The position numbers were made by a program, and so were the translations under genes. Positions 54,838 to 64,000 of a DNA stretch of 64,000 nt are shown piece by piece. The notes beneath the pieces were generated by a model that searched no databases, was not told the origin of the DNA, and saw only the letters and a list, made by a program, of their open reading frames with translations. Source of the DNA: Myrmaecium sp. VS I D KN 1 (lineage: Eukaryota; Ascomycota; Dothideomycetes; Valsariales; Valsariaceae); NCBI GenBank assembly GCA_019775845.1, contig JADQAV010000023.1:62001-126000 (forward strand), written 5' to 3'. Position 1 is the stretch's first letter; each line of letters starts with the position of its first letter.

Positions 54838-57800
54838 GCTGTCGCAGTGGTCACCACAGTACTACGGTCGAGATGCAGACGTCCACTGATGTTATGAAAA
54901 GGGAATACGTATGAACGGAGCTCCTATATGCGGGATAAGTTGCCGGGGAGGGTGTGAAGTTGTGCGGTCCGCCTTATCACTCTACTCAAAATATTTCTGA
55001 CGTTCATCAGGGTCTTGGCCCGCGGTCGTTGCGGAGTATTTCTTTCTCGGCCAGGCGCCGAAATGCCCGTGCGCGGCACCGCAAAGTATACCGCGATCAC
55101 GTGACCACGTCCTTGCCTGAAACGGAAAGTTTTAGATGCGAATTAATTACATGGCGGCCCAACATGGATCGGTACCTGAGCTGCCAGGCGTTCCTCTCAA
55201 GCTAATGACGTCTCTGAAGGCTTAAGCTAAGTACCGCTTCACTTCCTCTCAATATTACTCCAAAGGCACATGCCGAGATCGCTCTTAGCCGGGCCAGCAC
55301 CACAGCCGGGCAGCCGGCAGCTGGGCAGCTGGCGGCTGGCAGCGAGCAACAAGGCCCGGCAGCATCACGAACGCCTATCAAGCTTCGGTCTCTCGCTCGA
55401 AGATCGCTCGAAGACTCAAGGCCTCCACCGCCATCACATTCCGCCTAGGATGGTCGAGTAGGTGAACAATCGAGGCAGAGAACATGCCGGATGGACAGGA
55501 AACGGACCAGGCGCTATATGAGCGACGAGGAAAGGTACAGGCATAGAGCCCAGACATCGGTCAGCCGTAACAGCAAGACTGGCGAAGAATAGGTTGTGCC
55601 AGGGCGTGTCAGGGCCGCGTGTGGCTTGTTAAGTTTGCGAATTAATTACTCAGGTGTGGAGTGCACGATGCAGCTCTCATCTGCTCATCCCGCTAACATC
55701 CAGTAGATTCATCCGTTGAACAACATCGAGAGAGTGCGGTTCTCCTGATACTTGGAGCCTGTATCAATTCCGAAATCCTAAAGCGTCGTCATTAGCGAAG
55801 TGTGCCAATAGAACCTGCTCGCTAGACGTCGAGCCCTAATACGTCGCCTGTACCTCGATGGCCCATCCTGAGTCCACGGTTGTTGCGTGTCATCCGGCGA
55901 CAGTTGCCAACGCTCTGGACAGTGGTGACGTCTGTGCCCTTCCGAGCAACCTCTCTTCTCTTCTCTGTTGCATGTGGCGACCGGGAACCCTGCGCGGATT
56001 GAAATGCCACCGTTGCTGATTTTGGCTCATCGCAGAAGGCTGCTGCCACCAACACATCATCTGGATACTGATGATATCCGCGCATCACCTGGTTTTAACG
56101 GGGAGCATGAAGATCTAATATCTTCGACCCGAGTGGCAGCCCCGAACCGTTCTGTCGGGTGCGTAAAGTTGCTCCTTCAACCTAATATTCGACGCTATAT
56201 TCTTCCCCAGTTTGCCTTCACGGGAACTCTGCTGTACGGCTCCGGAAGATGGCACAAGGACCTGTTCTACTGGCAGGGTGTAACCTCGGTCTGCCTTCAT
56301 TCCATCATGCGGACGGTCCACGGGGTCGATGAGCTCGATTGGCTGTAACGGGGCGTCCATAAAGGGGATGGATGACCAATGAATGTAACTTACCATGGCG
56401 AATTAGACGTCTATGCGTCTTCCCGTTTCATCGGTCGGCATATCGACGACCTTACACGAGTACTGTAAGTCTCGGCGCGGGCCAAGCCATATTCCGTTTC
56501 TGCAGTCATTTGCTCCCCGGCTCTTGATGGCATTCGATTCCCGCATGGCCAGGTGCAGATCGCTCTCCTTTTCCCTTCAAGTTTCTCATCTGTACCTTTA
56601 TCTCCTGCTTCCGGTGAGATGGCTGCGCAGGGGTCCAGATGTGATAGTTTTTGGACGCTCCAATGGCTGCGAGTAAGTTCGACTAGTCGACGATTCGATC
56701 CCGCTTTTAGCGTACTCCGCCGCACAAAGACCTTGGACTATGTTGCCATCCTTGGGCAGTGGCAGCTGTTTTGGTGCGCGGACCGGTGAACAGAAGGCAG
56801 TAAAAGTAGGCAGCAAGGTTGTGTGCTTGGGCACTTGATGCCCTGCCCGCGCCTTTGCCCCGAAACTGGGGGATTCTCGTTAGCCACATGTCGGCGTGTG
56901 GATCACCTGGGCCCAGAGGCGCTTAAAGAGGCTTCTCCGCCTTGGGGTACTTAAGCGGAGGTCTGTCCCCTTCCTTCTCGTGGGAATGGTTTTTGTGAGA
57001 GGGTGAAGAATTCGAAGTTTGGCTCCTGGATGGAACTACTTATCTCCATTCCCGCCCTCCCGGCACACCGGCTAGTCGCCCAGGGCTTTCTGCAGTCGAG
57101 CAAATCGACGAGTGCGGTCCGTTCCTCACCGATATTCGCTTCCTCTTACCCGAGATGCTCTCGCTCTCCCATCTCATCTGCGCCTCCTGAACCACACGGA
57201 ACATCCCAGGCTGGCCGTTCCCAGGGATTCCTCCATCTGACGTCGTCGATCGCCTGTCACAGCTGTCAAACCCGCGGGCCGAACCCCGGGCAGCTGTTAT
57301 GACGCTGTGGATGTCGAACCACCACTCTTGGCAGCGACGTGTCAAAAGCAACAGGCTCACACCAATCTGCAAACTAGGGGGCCAGATGTGCTGCCATTCG
57401 GCCACCCAACTACTCTCGGTTGATATTGGGTCAAAATCCTTATACTATCATGCCGTTATGGTAGTATTGAGATGCCCGAGGGCTCCTGGCCTCGAGTTGG
57501 GACAATCATCAGAGAAGCCGTATGAAACTAGGGGAGATTGGGCATCAGATGCAGACACTTCCAGCTGACATCCTCAGCGCACTCTGGGAAGAAGACGACG
57601 CCAGCAAAAGCGCCCAACCCCCACCCATCTCGATAGCGGCACCCATGGGCGATGACAAAACTTGTTTTATGCCAGCCCACTGCCCCGGCTGACGTGCGTA
57701 TACCCGGCGACTCCAACCGATGGCCCCAGCGGTGTGCCTGCGGAATCGCTTGAACGGAAGGAATTGACCGTGCGGGTGAGGATACTCGAATCGGCACGTC

Positions 57801-58074
57801 GCCACGGAACAACACCGAAAAAGCAATCACATTGGGGTGCAACTCACATATTGCCAAAGGGGCCGAAGGCATCATCAGAGATGACGGGGCATAGAGACTC
57901 GGATGGGCACGGCAGCATGACTGGTGTACCCATCCTGGTAATAATCCTCGAATGGTGTTCACGGATTCCACCTCCACGCTTCTTTTGCTTTTTGATTATG
58001 TGGAGCTGTCTGCCAATCTACACGCGGATGAAGCAGGTTGGAGCGGTGGCCGGGTCACACGGACAGATGACTGA
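54838..58074. other. 3.2 kb gene-poor region
   Basis: No well supported gene. A 14-bp exact direct repeat (TGCGAATTAATTAC) occurs at 55137-55150 and 55636-55649. An imperfect GGCAGC(C/T)GG run lies at about 55303-55340. Minus-strand frames at 56115-56396 (93 aa, with GTAAGT right after its ATG) and 55822-56088 (88 aa) have coding-like composition but no motifs and cannot be joined convincingly. The segment 57528-57980 is open on both strands without motifs. Confidence 0.5.
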
Positions 58075-59079
58075 GAAATCATCGTCAGCGCATTGTTCAA
58101 GCCGCCGTGGCATCAGACAAATGTAAAAGCGGAGACGATTCTCGGAGTGCAGATAGACCTGCGAACAACGTCTGATCATCCTCACGCTTCAAACGACGGC
58201 TTACTCGTGATCATCTACTCCGATATGACGGTTAGTATACGCTGCTCTGCAATTAGTCCGCAGGCTAACTCATTCACCTCCAGCCTCCGTTCTGGTTTCG
58301 CATCTGTCCCTTGCGCGAGTCCGCTTATCGTCCACGACCTCCAGCAAACGGAGTGGGTATATCGTCCTACAGTCCGCCTGGGGTGCCTCATCATCACCAG
58401 TTCAGTAACGAAGGGATTGCAACGACGATCTTTCAATGCGATGGGCAAACAATCCGCATAAACTTCGCTCCTCCTAGCGTGATGGTTTATAAGGCAGCCT
58501 CGGTCTACTTTCATGCCGGCCAGTTCTACATCGCAAATTGTGATGTGCGTGTAACAACTGTTAACGAAACAGAGGGTGCTCCGGCTGCCGGGAGCGAGGA
58601 TTGGAGAGGTTGTTGGAAGCCTCTACACTTTGACTGGAACCCCAGGAATTACTCATCATACGCATGCAACTCGGCAGACGGAACCACCCTTTGCGTACAG
58701 AGGCCAGATCAAACATGGGTAGAGAAACTGCTGCCACCGGTTTATCACGCCCGGCCGGATAGGCACACTATGCACCCGCACTATGGTGGGCTCAATGGAG
58801 ACTTGCCCGTCATTTTGGCGCTGATAGCTTTCTCTGTCGATGAAGAGCAGATGGCAGCCGCGCTTTGCGGATGCTTGGTCAGGGGATCGTTTCAGGCTGG
58901 CGGACTATCCACAGGATGTAAGTTGTTGCTACCTCTCAATTGAAGTATATATCTAACCGTTGTTGCGGGAAACAGGGGTCGATGGAAGAGGCTTGGTCGT
59001 AGAGACCTGGATATTGCCCCGTGACCAGGCAAGAGTGGCGGATTTCGAGAACGGCCAGGAAGGATCTATATTTGCCTGA
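58075..59079 (+). CDS. orphan protein, 3' part with two introns; 5' end unresolved
   Basis: Exons (open from 58075)-58230, 58284-58917, 58976-59079. Intron 58231-58283 has donor GTTAGT, branch GCTAAC, acceptor CTCCAG; intron 58918-58975 has donor GTAAGT, branch CTAAC, acceptor AACAG. Both joins keep one frame, reading SDMT-PPFWFRICPL and STG-WVDGRG. The visible part is about 298 residues with Trp and Cys scattered (DWRGCWKPLHFDWNP, YACNSADGTTLC) and no membrane segment or known motif. A stop lies just upstream of 58075 and no ATG follows for over 100 nt, so at least one 5' exon is missing from this model. I recognise no family; gene-poor surroundings suggest a lineage-specific gene. Confidence 0.55.
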
Positions 59080-61829
59080 CCATTCCAAACACATTCCTCC
59101 GCCTGGGAATTCGTCAAGATTGGCTACTAACTATCCTATTTCTCTTCCCACCACTTTTCATTGAGTTACTAAGTTGGAGCTCTGTTCCGGCTTGGGTGGG
59201 CCGGCCTCTCCTTGCCTGTGCTGGGCATTTCCTTCGGATTGCCTTCGGATGAATGGTGAACGGGGTATTTTAACGCTCTTGAAGCGACGGCCATACTTTA
59301 TATTCTCCAACTCCTGTCAATGCTTTTGTGTGCACGAAGTTCGTCGCGGTATATAACGTCAAGTCTCATAGTCTATGTCTTGGCTTTCGCCTGACTGCGA
59401 TGGCAGCGCATCCATTGTTCTTTTCGTTGAACGGGAAGCTTATCTACGTTCTGAATGGATGCGACCCTTTGATTCCCTGTTGCAATCTCACACCGATGGA
59501 CGAACGAAATGCGTCCGCATACTGTTTTGCTCTCCTTGACTGTTGGGGGAGTGACTGAGAGACCACAGAGAGCAGGTCCTCTGTTCGTTCGTCGGTGGCG
59601 TCAATACGGACTTTCAATGCCGTTCACTTGCCGATGGGACATTGGACCCCGCATCCCTCGAGCCTCCGCGGAGCCGGCTCCGCTTCCACGGCTTTGCAAA
59701 TTGCATCGTACCTAGGTAGGCGCCACACCAGCAACCGGGCCGAACCTTCCTACCGCTAAATACTGTATCGATCTGCACCTCAACAATCTCATGTTGAGAG
59801 GTGACGACGGCTGCTATAACTATGTATCGAAGACGAGCTCAGTAGAGAGGCGGGAGTTGTTGCTATGGATCATGTTTCCTGTGCATCGCTCCCACTTTCT
59901 CACTTTAATGTTTTTCAATCGCTTTTTCATCTTTCCACTCCGTGGCCTCGTAGGTTGGTAGTTATCCAGTTCTTCATCTGCCCCACCGAGCTTTTCCCCT
60001 TTCCCCCCCTGCTAAACAACACTCTCCTCGGAGCCGCCGAAGGGGATGCGATTCTGCAAAGGGTGCGCGATGATATATGGGAATGTTTGGAGGGGGAGAA
60101 TGGCATTGGTAACGTCACGAGAGCGAAGGGATTTCTGCCGCCGAGTTAACTCCGTGGTGGTGGCAACATGGAGCTTTGCCGGTGGTGGTTAGTTACTATC
60201 GCCAGGTACATAGTACCTTACCTACATATGCCTAGGAGTTGAAAGATGGTGGGATGTGAGGGAGCGCGAGGCCGTTACGGTGGCTGTTTTCTTTTGCGAT
60301 CTCTTCCTTTTCTTCCGTTGCTGAATTTCTCTCCGATCAGATCATCAGAGCTGAGATGGCGAGGAAGAGAGCGAAGAGAGAGAGAGCGGAGTCGGTTCCA
60401 TGGCGGGTAAGGTACAGTGTATTGGCGCAGCCGGTGGTTAGCGTTGCATAATGCACGTCTTGTTGCAGGGAAAAAACAGCCTCGAAACGGTCTTTCATTC
60501 CTGTAAACCAAGATCTCAAGCCACATGCATGGCGTAAGCTAACCACCGGCGATAGCAATACACTGTGCATACAGCTCAGGCTGATTTGAGAAAAGAGAAA
60601 GGAAGGGAACGAGCTCGGTAGGGACTCCCTCCGAGGAAGAGAAGTCATAGGTCGGGGTTGGGTCCGAAAGATGCAAGGGAGCATTGGTGAGGGGTATTTC
60701 ACTTCCCCCCTCTTCCCATTCCTTCAGCCAAGCGATACCCGAAACCCGCCGCCACGATTGGACCGGAGACGATTCCCTCCTCCCCCCCCTCCGTGCGCTC
60801 CTGCATGCATGCAGCCCAGTGGTGGTGCTCTCCTCCCTCCTCCCACGTCCCCTTTCCCCCTTCCCACTTCCCGCCCCGGTGGCTTGTCCCTCCCTTCTCG
60901 AATGTGGAAATCCCGTTTTTTCCAGGGCACCTCCTCTTCGGTAGGTAGTATTCGACTGCACCTTCCCCGGACTTTTTGCATCAGGATTTGTGGTTTTCTA
61001 AATGAATACTTCGTATTCCATTTATAAGTGAAAAAAAAACATATCTTATACGATCTTCTTCTTCTCCTTCTCTCCACTCTTCCTCCCGCATCATCATCAC
61101 GCCTCGCTGTGTCCCTCCGTCCTCTCCACTCTCCACCTCCGAATCTCTCGCTGTGGGAAATCCCGAATTTCCCATCAGGCACCGAGGCACGACCACCACC
61201 GCCGCCACCCCGTTCCTTAGCTTTAATCCTCCACTCCCTTACCGTACTCTCTCCGCGCGCCACCGCCGCCGACGCCCCGACCCCGAGAGCTTCATCTTCA
61301 AGTTGTCTGGACGTCTGCTACCGTCGTCGTCGTCGTCTTGAATATCCGACCGCTCTCGCTCGCTCACTCTCTCACCTGCTCACCCGCTCACCGGCTCCCT
61401 CACTGTCTCTCTCATCCCTCCGCCGAAGAGATTGCAGGCCGTCTGCGCTCCCGCCTGCCTCTCCGTCACCATCTCCTTCCCCGCGCGCCGCATCTCACCG
61501 TTCTGCCACCTCCCAGCTTGACTTTGTTTGGATTGTCTTCTTCTTCACTGTGTGTGAAAAGTTTGCGACGCTCTCGGCTTTGATTGAGTCGTGCCGTTCT
61601 TTTTTATTCTGATCTCTCTATTTCTGTTGTGATTAGTTGGTCTTTCTTCGAAGAAGCCTGCGCGACCTGCTCTCTTGAATTCTCTATCATAATTTCCCTC
61701 TGTTTTCTCTCGATTTCTGGTGATTTTCTGCCTCTTTCGTCTTTTCTTCTTTCCGGTCTTCTCTTTCCCTTTTTGTTCTTTCTCTTTGCGTTGGCTTCCG
61801 TTGATATATATATCCCTATATATTGCACC
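59080..61829. other. 2.75 kb intergenic region ending in a pyrimidine-rich leader
   Basis: 59080-60950 holds only unsupported frames (the + frame 59865-60149 has a coding-like tail but no motif). From about 61030 to 61829 the + strand is markedly C/T-rich with CTCTC runs and several ATGs, a leader of the Zn2Cys6 gene. Confidence 0.55.
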
Positions 61830-64000
61830 ATGCCGCAGCGCCAGCTTATGCCTGCGCCACCCGACCTCAAAAAGTCCGCCCAGACACCCCAAAAGCAGAA
61901 GCGACAAACTGTGGCGGTGGCCTGCAAGTCATGCCAGCGAAAGAAAGTCAAGGTAGGTCATGACTGAGTATTCGTCTCTTGCCCTACGCACCCTCTTCCT
62001 CGCACTCTTTACTTTATCGAACAATCTCTCTTTTCATATTTCCATACTCCTGTTTCTGCTGTGGACCGTTCCCTGTCAGCCATTGACCACGTCCCGCGAT
62101 AGTGCGATGGATTACGTCCAGCATGTTCGCCTTGCTCGACCAGAGATCTCGAGTGCGTCTACGAGCTCGACCCGGGCCAGACCCGGACCATGTCGCTGAA
62201 AACGCGGGTGGAGAGTCAAGGGAAGGAGCTCGAGGCGTTCCGCCAGCTGTACGCCCAGCTCCTCGTCAGTTCGCCGGAGGAGATGCCGGAGCTGTTGCAG
62301 CAGGCGAAGACCAATCCGATTCTCGCCGCGCTGCCGGCGTCGCCCCCTCATGAAGAAGGGAGCCCGCCCCGGGAGAAGAAGCGCAGGGCTCTGTCTTTCG
62401 ACTCGAATCCCACTCGGCCGTCTTCGACGGTCGGTCGGGCGCGGTCTGAGATGGGTGCTGAGTCTCCCCCTTCCGCGCACGCCCTTCCGTCCTTCGCGAT
62501 TGCAGAGCACGTCGTCGATTGCTTTTACCGGTGCTCTGGTCGCCTCTTCCACGCCTTCCCGGTTAGGCTGGCTCGGACGATGTTAGAACGGGTATACAGT
62601 AAGCCGGAGCAGCCGACTGTGCTGGACATCGCGTCGCTACGGAGCATCATGGCCATCGCGTGCCAGTACATGTCCGAGGACTACAGCGAACAGCTCGGCC
62701 AGGAAAGCTACGAAATTGCCAGGGGGCTGTTCGGCCAGGTGCTTGAACAGGACATGGTGTACGCGATGCGGATGTCGGTGGCGTTGGCGCAATACAACGT
62801 GATGCGGAAGAGCTCTGCCGCCGTCACCTTCATCGAGCTTGGGCTAGGCGTCGGCCGACGGCTAGGCGCGAACGTACGGGAGTGCCCGTCTGCGTACACG
62901 GCGAAGGAGTGGTCGAACATCCGCCGGGTCTGGCGCTGTCTCGTGTTCATGGACTCTTGGCTGTGCTCCACTCTCGGCTTGAGCTCCAGCTCCCTTGACG
63001 ACGGCATCTTCGAGCTCCTCGCCGTGGACGAGGCAGCCTTCCAGTCCGGCGATCTGACAGAAGTCCTACCACTGGAGATGTCTCAGGTCTCCTTGCTCAC
63101 CTCGCGCATCGTGCGCGCGCTCTACAGCACCGAAAAGGTTGCTCTCTCCGACGTGCACCCGACCATTGAAGATCTGGAGAGGTGGTACGAGACGTCCTAC
63201 GTGAAGAGGGTACTGCAGCCGGAGGCCTCCCTCCTCCACGACTCCTGGCCTGAACATGAGCTGAGCGACTTCACCGCTGCCGCTTTCATCCAGCTCCTCC
63301 GCAATAATGCCGTCGTCCTCATCTACCGCCGTATCCTCTTCGACCAGGCCCAGTCGTCGGACCCTTTCAGCATACGCTCGCCGGAAGACTCAGCCAGCGA
63401 GCGCATGGCCGCCTACAGCGTTATGGGCCCCCGCGCTGCCCGCTCCTCGGCGCGTATCATCCAGGCCATGCTTGACCGCCAGTCCATCTTCCGTCGGTGC
63501 TGGCTCATCATCGGCACCGCTTTCACCTCCGCTATCGTCCTCCTCCAACACGTCAGCCAACACGTCGGCCAGCATCATCGGCCGTCGCCTACTCGAACTC
63601 CGACTACCGGCAGCGGAAGCAGCGCCAGCCACAGCCGGAGCGAGCGCAGCAGCGTAAGCGTTAGCACCAACAAGTCAACATCCTCCTCTTTCTCTCTCCT
63701 TACCACCGCCGCCGCGCCTAATCCAAATCAACTCCCTCCCCCCCTCTTCCCTACCGCCCCTAAACCAGCCACCGGCGCTGCTACCGCCGAAGACGACGAT
63801 CGAACCGCCGACCTGCAAGCGCTGCAGTCCTGCCTCGCCGCCCTCGCCTACTGCGCCGTCGCCGACCGGGCCGCGGCCCACCTGCACGCCACGCTGTCGA
63901 CGCACTACGAGAACCTGCGGCCGCATCTGTGGGGCAGCGGTGATGGCAGCACCGCGTCGCCCGACCCGGTGCTCCGCGCCGAGCTGCTGGAGCTGGTCCA
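61830..64000 (+). CDS. Zn2Cys6 fungal-specific transcription factor (3' partial)
   Basis: Exons 61830-61952 and 62103 to beyond the window; intron 61953-62102 (donor GTAGGT, acceptor CGATAG). The intron splits the zinc cluster: CKSCQRKKVK joins CDGLRPACSPCSTRDLEC, giving CX2CX6CX6CX2CX6C exactly (about residues 31-59). A short coiled-coil-like linker (SLKTRVESQGKELEAFRQLYAQLL) follows, probably for dimerisation. The middle homology region starts near residue 175 (AEHVVDCFYRCSGRLFHAF) and contains ELGLGVGRRLGANVRECPS, as in Fungal_trans domains. Later there is a Ser/Thr/Pro-rich insert (about residues 540-600). At least 673 residues are visible and the frame is open at base 64000. Target genes cannot be inferred. 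Confidence 0.93.

Noticed and set aside
56115-56396. 93-aa minus frame with GTAAGT directly after its ATG
   Set aside because: Composition looks coding, but no motif, the 51-nt possible intron has a weak branch site and joining to 55822-56088 does not keep frame.
59865-60149. 94-aa + frame ending DDIWECLEGENGIGNV
   Set aside because: Tail looks coding but the first two thirds do not, and no acceptor joins it to an upstream exon.

Overview
The window is nuclear DNA of a filamentous ascomycete (Pezizomycotina). The signs are short 48-175 nt introns with GTRNGT donors and CTAAC/CTGAC branch sites, intron-bearing housekeeping genes 0.3-3.7 kb apart, long pyrimidine-rich leaders, and a Zn2Cys6 transcription factor with the CX2CX6CX6CX2CX6C cluster. 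I cannot place the class from sequence alone. I saw no tRNA, rRNA, CRISPR or recognisable transposon. One assembly gap lies at 4121-4219.

Layout. 1-13158 (+): a METTL25-type methyltransferase entering from the left edge, a DHH exopolyphosphatase (PPX1), a 3.7 kb repeat-rich stretch holding the gap, and a 1751-aa RasGAP-like protein. 14422-24333 (+): AP-1 mu adaptin (six exons, first intron GC-AG) and the cytokinesis protein Cyk3 (SH3 plus degenerate transglutaminase). 25632-26251 (-): a weak spliced orphan. 27786-30881: TAF6 (+) converging on SAR1 (-). 32805-35541: a TauD-type dioxygenase (+) converging on an unknown 400-aa protein (-). 36076-42156: SSL2/XPB (-) divergent from HID1 (+). 42597-50965 (+): an epoxide-hydrolase-like protein lacking its catalytic residues, S-adenosylmethionine decarboxylase with a spliced upstream ORF, and a coiled-coil protein. 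51584-54837: LCL2 (-) divergent from NOP10 (+), which converges on NOB1 (-). 54838-59079: a gene-poor stretch with one orphan. 61830-end (+): a Zn2Cys6 regulator running off the window.

Most genes are unrelated housekeeping functions: vesicle traffic (AP-1 mu, SAR1, HID1), basal transcription and repair (TAF6, SSL2), ribosome biogenesis (NOP10, NOB1), polyamine synthesis (SPE2) and cytokinesis (CYK3). I see no biosynthetic cluster. The most interesting material is in gene architecture. SAR1 needs a 2-nt and a 12-nt exon. The SPE2 leader is AUG-free except for one short uORF that crosses an intron. NOP10 ends inside a second coding-like frame. The epoxide hydrolase homologue has lost both nucleophile and histidine. 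Several genes flip from C-rich to G-rich on the coding strand towards their 3' ends.
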